From: Viola odorata
Lineage: Eukaryota > Streptophyta > Magnoliopsida > Malpighiales > Violaceae
Reading direction: 5' to 3'
DNA length: 64,000 bases
Assembly: GCA_963691705.1 (NCBI GenBank)
Contig: OY829541.1
Location: 18,408,564 to 18,472,563 of the forward strand
The notes under the pieces: model-generated
Database searches by the model: none
Seen by the model: the letters and a program-made list of their open reading frames with translations, nothing else
What the model was told of the DNA's origin: nothing
In this document: one piece after another, positions 35,744 to 48,159 of the stretch
Layout: every line of letters begins with the position of its first letter
Position numbering within the stretch: the first letter of the stretch is position 1
Program-made: the position numbers and the translations under genes

Positions 35744-38700
35744 CCATGCCCAACGACATGTCACATTCCAATTTCTAATCCATGCCCAAACGGCATGTCA
35801 ATTTCATAATTTCAATTTCTAAACCATGCCTAATCGGCATGTCAAATTTCAATTTCTAATCCATGCCCAAACGGCATTTTAATTTCATAATTTCAATTTC
35901 TAAACCATGCCCTACGGCATGTCAACTTTCAATTTCAATTTCTAGACCATGACCAATCGGCATGTCAAATTTCATAACTTCAATTTCTAAACAATGCCCA
36001 ATCGGCATGTCAAATTTCATAACATCAATTTCTAAACCATGCCCAACGGCATGTCAAATTTCCATTTCAATTTCTAGACCATGACCAATCGGCATGTCAA
36101 ATTTCATAACTTCAATTTCTAAACGATGCCCAACGGCATGTCAAATTTCAATTTCTAATCCATGCCCAAACGGCATGTCAATTGCATAATTTCAATTTCT
36201 AAGCCATGCCCAAACGGCATGTCAACTTTCAATTTCAATTTCTAGACCATGCCCGACGGCATGTCAACTTTCAATTTCAATTTCTAGATCATGCCCACTC
36301 GGCATGTCAAATTTCATAACTTCAATTTCTAAACCATGCCCAACGGCATGTCAAATTTCAATTACAATTTCTAGACCATGACCAATCGGCATGTCAAATT
36401 TCATAACTTCAATTTCTAATCCATGCCCAAACGGCATGTCAATTGCATAATTTCAATTTCTAAGCCATGCCCAAACGGCATGTCAACTTTCAATTTCAAT
36501 TTCTAGACCATGCCCGACGGCATGTCAACTTTCAATTTCAATTTCTAGACCATGCCCACTCGGCATGTCAAATTTCATAACTTCAATTTCTAAACCATGC
36601 CCAACGGCATGTCAAATTTCAATTACAATTTCTAGACCATGACCAATCGGCATGTCAAATTTCATAACTTCAATTTCTAAACCATGCCCAACGGCATGTC
36701 AAATTTCAATTTCAATTTCTAGACCATGCCCAACGGCATGTCACATTCCAATTTCTAATCCATGCCCAAAAGGTATGTCAATTTCATAATTTCATATTCT
36801 AAACCATGCCCAAACGGCATGTCAAATTTCAATTTCTAATCCATGCCCAAACGGCATGTCAATTTCATAATTTCAATTTCTAAACCATGCCCAACGGCAT
36901 GTCAACTTTCAATTTCAATTACTAGACCATGACCAATCGGCATGTCAAATTTCATAACTTCAATTTCTAAACAATGCCCAACGGCATGTCAAATTTCAAT
37001 TTCAATTTTTAGACCATGCCCAGCGGCATGTCAAATTTCAATTTCTAATCCATGCCCAAACGGCATGTCAATTTCATAATTTCAATTTCTAAGCCATGCC
37101 CAACGGCATGTCAACTTTCAATTTCAATTTCTAGACCATGCCCAATCGGCATGTAAAATTTCATAACTTCAATTTCTAAACCATACCCAACGGCATGTCA
37201 AATTTCAATTTCAATTTCTAGACCATGCCCAACGGCATGTCAAATTTCAATTTCAATTTCTAGACCATGCCCAACGGTATGTCACATTCCAATTTCTAAT
37301 CCATGCCCAAACGGCATGTCAATTTCATAATTTCAATTTCTAAACCATGCCCTACGACATGTCAACTTTCAATTTCAATTTCTAGACCATGCCCAATCGG
37401 CATGTCGAATTTCATAACTTGAATTTCTAAACCATGCCCAACGGCATGTCAAATTTCAATTTCAATTTCTAGACCATGACCAATCGGCATGTCAAATTTC
37501 ATAACTTCAATTTCTAAACGATGCCCAACGGCATGTCAAATTTCAATTTCTAATCCATGCCCAAACGGCATGTCAATTTCATAATTTCAATTTCTAAGCC
37601 ATGCCCAACGGCATGTCAACTTTCAATTTCAATTTCTAGACCATGCCCAATCGGCATGTCAAATTTCATAACTTCAATTTCTAAACCATGCCCAACGGCA
37701 TGTCAAATTTCAATTTCAATTTCTAGACCATGCCCAACGGCATGTCACACTCCAATTTCTAATCCATGCCCAAATGGCATGTCAATTTCATAATTTCAAT
37801 TTCTAAACCATGCCCAACGGGCATGTCAAATTTCAATTTCTAATCCATGCCCAAACGGCATGTCAATTTCATAATTTCAATTTCTAAACCATGCCCAACG
37901 GCATGTCAACTTTCAATTTCAATTTCTAGACCATGCCCAATCGGCATGTCAAATTTCATAACTTCAATTTCTAAACCATGCCCAACGGCATGTCAAATTT
38001 CAATTTCAATTTCTATACCATGCCCAGCGGCATGTCAAATTTCAATTTCTAATCCATGCCCAAACGGCATGTCAATTTCATAATTTCAATTTCTAAGCCA
38101 TGCCCAACGGCATGTCAACTTTCAATTTCAATTTCTAGACCATGCCCAATCGGCATGTAAAATTTCATAACTTCAATTTCTAAACCATACCCAACGGCAT
38201 GTCAAATTTCAATTTCAATTTCTAGACCATGCCCAACGGCATGTCAAATTTCAATTTCAATTTCTAGACCATGCCCAACGGCATGTCACATTCCAATTTC
38301 TAATCCATGCCCAAACGGCATGTCAATTTCATAATTTCAATTTCTAAACCATGCCTAATCGGCATGTCAAATTTCAATTTCTAATCCATGCCCAAACGGC
38401 ATTTTAATTTCATAATTTCAATTTCTAAACCATGCCCTACGGCATGTCAACTTTCAATTTCAATTTCTAGACCATGCCCAATCGGCATGTCGAATTTCAT
38501 AACTTGAATTTCTAAACCATGCCCAACGGCATGTCAAATTTCAATTTCAATTTCTAGACCATGACCAATCGGCATGTCAAATTTCATAACTTCAATTTCT
38601 AAACGATGCCCAACGGCATGTCAAATTTCAATTTCTAATCCATGCCCAAACGGCATGTCAATTTCATAATTTCAATTTCTAAGCCATGCCCAACGGCATG

Positions 38701-38770
38701 TCAACTTTCAATTTCAATTTCTAGACCATGCCCAATCGGCATGTCAAATTTCATAACTTCAATTTCTAAA
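35744..38770 (+). repeat. 3,027-bp repeat, copy 2
   Basis: The junction at 35744 joins a class B monomer directly to a CAACGACATG class D monomer, dropping the class A monomer that follows class B at the equivalent place at 38771. This missing 42-bp monomer marks the crossover point. The copy otherwise repeats its neighbour, with single-base differences such as ACCAATAGGC near 33355 against ACCAATCGGC here. Confidence 0.9.
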
Positions 38771-40484
38771 CCATGCCCAACGGCATGTCAAATTTCAATT
38801 TCAATTTCTAGACCATGCCCAACGGCATGTCACACTCCAATTTCTAATCCATGCCCAAATGGCATGTCAATTTCATAATTTCAATTTCTAAACCATGCCT
38901 AATCGGCATGTCAAATTTCAATTTCTAATCCATGCTCAAACGGCATGTCAATTTCATAATTTCAATTTCTAAGCCATGCCCAACGGCATGTCAACTTTCA
39001 ATTTCAATTTCTAGACCATGCCCAATCGGCATGTCAAATTTCATAACTTCAATTTCTAAACCATGCCCAACGGCATGTCAAATTTCAATTTCAATTTCTA
39101 GACCATGCCCAACGGCATGTCACATTCCAATTTCTAATCCATGCCCAAACGGCATGTCAATTTCATAATTTCAATTTCTAAACCATGCCTAATCGGCATG
39201 TCAAATTTCAATTTCTAATCCATGCCCAAACGGCATGTCAATTTCATAATTTCAATTTCTAAACCATGCCCTACGGCATGTTAACTTTCAATTTCAATTT
39301 CTAAACCATGCCCAATCGGCATGTCGAATTTCATAACTTGAATTTCTAAACCATGCCCAACGGCATGTCAAATTTCAATTTCAATTTCTAGACCAAGACC
39401 AATCGGCATGTCAAATTTCATAACTTCAATTTCTAAAGGATGCCCAACGGCATGTCAAATTTCAATTTCTAATCCATGCCCAAACGGCATGTCAATTTCA
39501 TAATTTCAATTTCTAAGCCATGCCCAACGGCATGTCAACTTTCAATTTCAATTTCTAGACCATGCCCAATCGGCATGTCAAATTTCATAACTTCAATTTC
39601 TAAACCATGCCCAACGGCATACCAAATTTCACTTTCAATTTCTAGACCATGCCCAACGGCATGTCAAATTTCAATTTCAATTTTTAGACCATGCCCAACG
39701 GCATGTCAAATTTCAATTTCAATTTCTAGACCATGCCCAATCGGCATGTCAAATTTCATAACTTCAATTTCTAAACCATGCCCAATCGGCATGTCAAATT
39801 TCATAACTTCAATTTCTAAACCATGCCCAACGGCATGTCAAATTTCAATTTCAATTTCTATACCATGCCCAGCGGCATGTCAAATTTCAATTTCTAATCC
39901 ATGCCCAAACGGCATGTCAATTTCATAATTTCAATTTCTAAGCCATGCCCAACGGCATGTCAACTTTCAATTTCAATTTCTAGACCATGCCCAATCGGCA
40001 TGTAAAATTTCATAACTTCAATTTCTAAACCATACCCAACGGCATGTCAAATTTCAATTTCAATTTCTAGACCATGCCCAACGGCATGTCAAATTTCAAT
40101 TTCAATTTCTAGACCATGCCCAACGGCATGTCACATTCCAATTTCTAATCCATGCCCAAACGGCATGTCAATTTCATAATTTCAATTTCTAAACCATGCC
40201 TAATCGGCATGTCAAATTTCAATTTCTAATCCATGCCCAAACGGCATTTTAATTTCTTAATTTCAATTTCTAAACCATGCCCTACGGCATGTCAACTTTC
40301 AATTTCAATTTCTAGACCATGCCCAATCGGCATGTCGAATTTCATAACTTGAATTTCTAAACCATGCCCAACGGCATGTCAAATTTCAATTTCAATTTCT
40401 AGACCATGACCAATCGGCATGTCAAATTTCATAACTTCAATTTCTAAACGATGCCCAATGGCATGTCAAATTTCAATTTCTAAT
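38771..40484 (+). repeat. Mixed HOR segment with a 544-bp unit
   Basis: Holds the end of a block I copy, a 544-bp unit (38930-39473; block I plus block III, no block II) and a CATACC/class A-rich stretch. The part 38930 to about 39770 matches 41020 to about 41860 at offset 2,090. Marks include CCAAGACCAATCGG near 39393 and AAAGGATGCCC near 39437. It ends in a block with CGGCATTTTAATTTCTTAA near 40245. Confidence 0.82.
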
Positions 40485-43193
40485 CCATGCCCAAACGGCA
40501 TGTCAATTTCATAATTTCAATTTCTAAGCCATGCCCAACGGCATGTCAACTTTCAATTTCAATTTCTAGACCATGCCCAATCGGCATGTCAAATTTCATA
40601 ACTTCAATTTCTAAACCATGCCCAACGGCATGTCAAATTTCAATTTCAATTTCTAGACCATGCCCAACGGCATGTCACACTCCAATTTCTAATCCATGCC
40701 CAAATGGCATGTCAATTTCATAATTTCAATTTCTAAACCATGCCTAATCGGCATGTCAAATTTCAATTTCTAATCCATGCCCAAACGGCATGTCAATTTG
40801 ATAATTTCAATTTCTAAACCATGCCCTACGGCATCTCAACTTTCAATTTCAATTTCTAGACCATGCCCAACGGCATGTCAAAATTCAATTTCAATTTCTA
40901 GACCATGCCCAACGGCATGTCACACTCCAATTTCTAATCCATGCCCAAATGGCATGTCAATTTCATAATTTCAATTTCTAAACCATGCCTAATCGGCATG
41001 TCAAATTTCAATTTCTAATCCATGCCCAAACGGCATGTCAATTTCATAATTTCAATTTCTAAGCCATGCCCAACGGCATGTCAACTTTCAATTTCAATTT
41101 CTAGACCATGCCCAATCGGCATGTCAAATTTCATAACTTCAATTTCTAAACCATGCCCAACGGCATGTCAAATTTCAATTTCAATTTCTAGACCATGCCC
41201 AACGGCATGTCACATTCCAATTTCTAATCCATGCCCGAACGGCATGTCAATTTCATAATTTCAATTTCTAAACCATGCCTAATCGGCATGTCAAATTTCA
41301 ATTTCTAATCCATGCCCAAACGGCATGTCAATTTCATAATTTCAATTTCTAAACCATGCCCTACGGCATGTCAACTTTCAATTTCAATTTCTAAACCATG
41401 CCCAATCGGCATGTCGAATTTCATAACTTGAATTTCTAAACCATGCCCAACGGCATGTCAAATTTCAATTTCAATTTCTAGACCAAGACCAATCGGCATG
41501 TCAAATTTCATAACTTCAATTTCTAAACGATGCCCAACGGCATGTCAAATTTCAATTTCTAATCCATGCCCAAACGGCATGTCAATTTCATAATTTCAAT
41601 TTCTAAGCCATGCCCAACGGCATGTCAACTTTCAATTTCAATTTCTAGACCATGCCCAATCGGCATGTCAAATTTCATAACTTCAATTTCTAAACCATGC
41701 CCAACGGCATACCAAATTTCACTTTCAATTTCTAGACCATGCCCAACGGCATGTCAAATTTCAATTTCAATTTTTAGACCATGCCCAACGGCATGTCAAA
41801 TTTCAATTTCAATTTCTAGACCATGCCCAATCGGCATGTCAAATTTCATAACTTCAATTTCTAAACCATGCCCAACGGCATATCAAATTTCAATTTCAAT
41901 TTCTAGACCATGCCCAATCGGCATGTCAAATTTCATAACTTCAATTTCTAAACCATGCCCAACGGCATACCAAATTTCACTTTCAATTTCTAGACCATGC
42001 CCAACGGCATGTCAAAATTCAATTTCAATTTCTAGACCACGCCCAATGTCATGTCACACTCCAATTTCTAATCCATGCCCAAATGGCATGTCAATTTCAT
42101 AATTTCAATTTCTAAACCATGCCTAATCGGCATGTCAAATTTCAATTTCTAATCCATGCCCAAACGGCATGTCAATTTCATAATTTCAATTTCTAAACCA
42201 TGCCCTACGGCATGTCAACTTTCAATTTCAATTTCTAGACCATGCCCAACGGCATGTCAAAATTCAATTTCAATTTCTAGACCATGCCCAACGGCATGTC
42301 ACACTCCAATTTCTAATCCATGCCCAAATGGCATGTCAATTTCATAATTTCAATTTCTAAACCATGCCTAATCGGCATGTCAAATTTCAATTTCTAATCC
42401 ATGCCCAAACGGCATGTCAATTTCATAATTTCAATTTCTAAACCATGCCCAACAGCATGACAACTTTCAATTTCAATTTCTAGACCATGCCCAATCGGCA
42501 TGTCAAATTTCATAACTTCAATTTCTAAACCATGCCCAACGGCATGTCAAATTTCAATTTCAATTTCTATACCATGCCCAGCGGCATGTCAAATTTCAAT
42601 TTCTAATCCAAGCCCAAACGGCATGTCAATTTCATAATTTCAATTTCTAAGCCATGCCCAACGGCATGTCAACTTTCAATTTCAATTTCTAGACCATGCC
42701 CAATCGGCATGTAAAATTTCATAACTTCAATTTCTAAACCATACCCAACGGCATGTCAAATTTCAATTTCAATTTCTAGACCATGCCCAACGGCATGTCA
42801 AATTTCAATTTCAATTTCTAGACCATGCCCAACGGCATGTCACATTCCAATTTCTAATCCATGCCCAAACGGCATGTCAATTTCATAATTTCAATTTCTA
42901 AACCATGCCTAATCGGCATGTCAAATTTCAATTTCTAATCCATGCCCAAACGGCATGTCAATTTCATAATTTCAATTTCTAAACCATGCCCTACGGCATG
43001 TCAACTTTCAATTTCAATTTCTAGACCATGCCCAATCGGCATGTCGAATTTCATAACTTGAATTTCTAAACCATGCCCAACGGCATGTCAAATTTCAATT
43101 TCAATTTCTAGACCATGACCAATCGGCATGTCAAATTTCATAACTTCAATTTCTAAACGATGCCCAATGGCATGTCAAATTTCAATTTCTAAT
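40485..43193 (+). repeat. 2,709-bp repeat, copy 1
   Basis: Unit starts at 40485, 40775, 41020, 41564 and 42154 recur exactly 2,709 bp downstream. Rare shared marks are TCAATTTGATAATTTC (40796, 43505), GGCATCTCAAC, CCACGCCCAATGTCATG (42038, 44747), AACAGCATGAC (42451, 45160) and CCCAATGGC (40453, 43162). The start is given at a unit boundary; similarity at this offset reaches left to about 39,776. Confidence 0.88.
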
Positions 43194-45902
43194 CCATGCC
43201 CAAACGGCATGTCAATTTCATAATTTCAATTTCTAAGCCATGCCCAACGGCATGTCAACTTTCAATTTCAATTTCTAGACCATGCCCAATCGGCATGTCA
43301 AATTTCATAACTTCAATTTCTAAACCATGCCCAACGGCATGTCAAATTTCAATTTCAATTTCTAGACCATGCCCAACGGCATGTCACACTCCAATTTCTA
43401 ATCCATGCCCAAATGGCATGTCAATTTCATAATTTCAATTTCTAAACCATGCCTAATCGGCATGTCAAATTTCAATTTCTAATCCATGCCCAAACGGCAT
43501 GTCAATTTGATAATTTCAATTTCTAAACCATGCCCTACGGCATCTCAACTTTCAATTTCAATTTCTAGACCATGCCCAACGGCATGTCAAAATTCAATTT
43601 CAATTTCTAGACCATGCCCAACGGCATGTCACACTCCAATTTCTAATCCATGCCCAAATGGCATGTCAATTTCATAATTTCAATTTCTAAACCATGCCTA
43701 ATCGGCATGTCAAATTTCAATTTCTAATCCATGCCCAAACGGCATGTCAATTTCATAATTTCAATTTCTAAGCCATGCCCAACGGCATGTCAACTTTCAA
43801 TTTCAATTTCTAGACCATGCCCAATCGGCATGTCAAATTTCATAACTTCAATTTCTAAACCATGCCCAACGGCATGTCAAATTTCAATTTCAATTTCTAG
43901 ACCATGCCCAACGGCATGTCACATTCCAATTTCTAATCCATGCCCGAACGGCATGTCAATTTCATAATTTCAATTTCTAAACCATGCCTAATCGGCATGT
44001 CAAATTTCAATTTCTAATCCATGCCCAAACGGCATGTCAATTTCATAATTTCAATTTCTAAACCATGCCCTACGGCATGTCAACTTTCAATTTCAATTTC
44101 TAAACCATGCCCAATCGGCATGTCGAATTTCATAACTTGAATTTCTAAACCATGCCCAACGGCATGTCAAATTTCAATTTCAATTTCTAGACCAAGACCA
44201 ATCGGCATGTCAAATTTCATAACTTCAATTTCTAAACGATGCCCAACGGCATGTCAAATTTCAATTTCTAATCCATGCCCAAACGGCATGTCAATTTCAT
44301 AATTTCAATTTCTAAGCCATGCCCAACGGCATGTCAACTTTCAATTTCAATTTCTAGACCATGCCCAATCGGCATGTCAAATTTCATAACTTCAATTTCT
44401 AAACCATGCCCAACGGCATACCAAATTTCACTTTCAATTTCTAGACCATGCCCAACGGCATGTCAAATTTCAATTTCAATTTTTAGACCATGCCCAACGG
44501 CATGTCAAATTTCAATTTCAATTTCTAGACCATGCCCAATCGGCATGTCAAATTTCATAACTTCAATTTCTAAACCATGCCCAACGGCATATCAAATTTC
44601 AATTTCAATTTCTAGACCATGCCCAATCGGCATGTCAAATTTCATAACTTCAATTTCTAAACCATGCCCAACGGCATACCAAATTTCACTTTCAATTTCT
44701 AGACCATGCCCAACGGCATGTCAAAATTCAATTTCAATTTCTAGACCACGCCCAATGTCATGTCACACTCCAATTTCTAATCCATGCCCAAATGGCATGT
44801 CAATTTCATAATTTCAATTTCTAAACCATGCCTAATCGGCATGTCAAATTTCAATTTCTAATCCATGCCCAAACGGCATGTCAATTTCATAATTTCAATT
44901 TCTAAACCATGCCCTACGGCATGTCAACTTTCAATTTCAATTTCTAGACCATGCCCAACGGCATGTCAAAATTCAATTTCAATTTCTAGACCATGCCCAA
45001 CGGCATGTCACACTCCAATTTCTAATCCATGCCCAAATGGCATGTCAATTTCATAATTTCAATTTCTAAACCATGCCTAATCGGCATGTCAAATTTCAAT
45101 TTCTAATCCATGCCCAAACGGCATGTCAATTTCATAATTTCAATTTCTAAACCATGCCCAACAGCATGACAACTTTCAATTTCAATTTCTAGACCATGCC
45201 CAATCGGCATGTCAAATTTCATAACTTCAATTTCTAAACCATGCCCAACGGCATGTCAAATTTCAATTTCAATTTCTATACCATGCCCAGCGGCATGTCA
45301 AATTTCAATTTCTAATCCAAGCCCAAACGGCATGTCAATTTCATAATTTCAATTTCTAAGCCATGCCCAACGGCATGTCAACTTTCAATTTCAATTTCTA
45401 GACCATGCCCAATCGGCATGTAAAATTTCATAACTTCAATTTCTAAACCATACCCAACGGCATGTCAAATTTCAATTTCAATTTCTAGACCATGCCCAAC
45501 GGCATGTCAAATTTCAATTTCAATTTCTAGACCATGCCCAACGGCATGTCACATTCCAATTTCTAATCCATGCCCAAACGGCATGTCAATTTCATAATTT
45601 CAATTTCTAAACCATGCCTAATCGGCATGTCAAATTTCAATTTCTAATCCATGCCCAAACGGCATGTCAATTTCATAATTTCAATTTCTAAACCATGCCC
45701 TACGGCATGTCAACTTTCAATTTCAATTTCTAGACCATGCCCAATCGGCATGTCGAATTTCATAACTTGAATTTCTAAACCATGCCCAACGGCATGTCAA
45801 ATTTCAATTTCAATTTCTAGACCATGACCAATCGGCATGTCAAATTTCATAACTTCAATTTCTAAACGATGCCCAACGGCATGTCAAATTTCAATTTCTA
45901 AT
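43194..45902 (+). repeat. 2,709-bp repeat, copy 2
   Basis: Repeats the preceding copy with almost no visible change. Similarity at this offset goes on past 45903 for about 190 bp, until CACATTCC (near 46091) replaces CACACTCC. The near-identity suggests a recent duplication or recent conversion. Confidence 0.88.
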
Positions 45903-48159
45903 CCATGCCCAAACGGCATGTCAACTTCATAATTTCAATTTCTAAGCCATGCCCAACGGCATGTCAACTTTCAATTTCAATTTCTAGACCATGCCCAATC
46001 GGCATGTCAAATTTCATAACTTCAATTTCTAAACCATGCCCAACGGCATGTCAAATTTCAATTTCAATTTCTAGACCATGCCCAACGGCATGTCACATTC
46101 CAATTTCTAATCCATGCCCAAACGGCATGTCAATTTCATAATTTCAATTTCTAAACCAAGCCTAATCGGCATGTCAAATTTCAATTTCTAATCCATGCCC
46201 AAACGGCATGTCAATTTCATAATTTCAATTTCTAAACCATGCCCTACGGCATGTCAACTTTCAATTTCAATTTCTAGACCATGCCCAATCGGCATGTAAA
46301 ATTTCATAACTTCAATTTCTAAACCATACCCAACGGCATGTCAAATTTCAATTTCAATTTCTAGACCATTCCCAACGGCATGTCAAATTTCAATTTCAAT
46401 TTCTAGACCATGCCCAACGGCATGTCACATTCCAATTTCTAATCCATGCCCAAACGGCATGTCAATTTCATAATTTCAATTTCTAAACCATGCCTAATCG
46501 GCATGTCAAATTTCAATTTCTAATCCATGCCCAAACGGCATGTCAATTTCATAATTTCAATTTCTAAACCATGCCCTACGGCATGTCAACTTTCAATTTC
46601 AATTTCTAGACTATGCCCAATCGGCATGTCGAATTTCATAACTTGAATTTCTAAACCATGCCCGACGGCATGTCAACTTTCAATTTCAATTTCTAGACCA
46701 TGACCAATCGGCATGTCAAATTTCATAACTTCAATTTCTAAACGATGCCCAACGGCATGTCAAATTTCAATTTCTAATCCATGCCCAAACGGCATGTCAA
46801 TTTCATAATTTCAATTTCTAAGCCATGCCCAAAGGCATGTCAACTTTCAATTTCAATTTCTAGACCATGCTCAATCGGCATGTCAAATTTCATAACTTCA
46901 ATTTCTAAACCATGCCCAACGGCATGTCAAATTTCAATTTCAATTTCTATACCATGCCCAGCGGCATGTCAAATTTCAATTTCTAATCCATGCCCAAACG
47001 GCATGTCAATTTCATAATTTCAATTTCTAAGCCATGCCCAACGGCATGTCAACTTTCAATTTCAATTTCTAGACCATGCCCAATCGGCATGTAAAATTTC
47101 ATAACTTCAATTTCTAAACCATACGCAACGGCATGTCAAATTTCAATTTCAATTTCTAGACCATGCCCAACGGCATGTCAAATTTCAATTTCAATTTCTA
47201 GACCATGCCCAACGGCATGTCACATTCCAATTTCTAATCCATGCCCAAACGGCATGTCAATTTCGTAATTTCAATTTCTAAACCATGCCTAATCGGCATG
47301 TCAAATTTCAATTTCTAATCCATGCCCAAACGGCATGTCAATTTCATAATTTCAATTTCTAAACCATGCCCTACGGCATGTCAACTTTCAATTTCAATTT
47401 CTAGACCATGCCCAATCGGCATGTCGAATTTCATAACTTGAATTTCTAAACCATGCCCAACGGCATGTCAAATTTCAATTTCAATTTCTAGACCATGACC
47501 AATCGGCATGTCAAATTTCATAACTTCAATTTCTAAACGATGCCCAACGGCATGTCAAATTTCAATTTCTAATCCATGCCCAAACGGCATGTCAATTTCA
47601 TAATTTCAATTTCTAAGCCATGCCCAACGGCATGTCAACTTTCAATTTCAATTTCTAGACCATGCCCAATCGGCATGTAAAATTTCATAACTTCAATTTC
47701 TAAACCATACCCAACGGCATGTCAAATTTCAATTTCAATTTCTAGACCATGCCCAACGGCATGTCAAATTTCAATTTCAATTTCTAGACCATGCCCAACG
47801 GCATGTCACATTCCAATTTCTAATCCATGCCCAAACGGCATGTCAATTTCATAATTTCAATTTCTAAACCATGCCTAATCGGCATGTCAAATTTCAATTT
47901 CTAATCCATGCCCAAACGGCATGTCAATTTCATAATTTCAATTTCTAAACCATGCCCTACGGCATGTCAACTTTCAATTTCAATTTCTAGACCATGCCCA
48001 ATCGGCATGTCGAATTTCATAACTTGAATTTCTAAACCATGCCCAACGGCATGTCAAATTTCAATTTCAATTTCTAGACCATGACCAATCGGCATGTCAA
48101 ATTTCATAACTTCAATTTCTAAACGATGCCCAACGGCATGTCAAATTTCAATTTCTAAT
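45903..48159 (+). repeat. 2,257-bp HOR group (876+795+586)
   Basis: Units 45903-46778 (876), 46779-47573 (795) and 47574-48159 (586, which is blocks II+III without block I). The TTTCGTAATTTC change at 47263 marks this group and both following ones. The first class C monomer carries TCAACTTCATAA near 45921, not seen in the later copies. Confidence 0.9.
46952..46987 (+). repeat. Monomer class F (36 bp, CCCAGCGG), example
   Basis: Head CCATGCCCAGCGGCATG with a two-hexamer tail ending TAAT. It follows a class A monomer ending in TATA instead of TAGA and closes the short (209-bp) form of block I. The two neighbouring changes stay together in most copies and so mark the 795-bp unit family. Confidence 0.9.

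Noticed and set aside
40485..45902. Assembly duplication as the explanation of all large repeats
   Set aside because: Possible for the nearly identical 2,709-bp pair, but most copies differ by fixed single-base marks and whole-monomer changes, which an assembly error would not create. Kept only as a caution.
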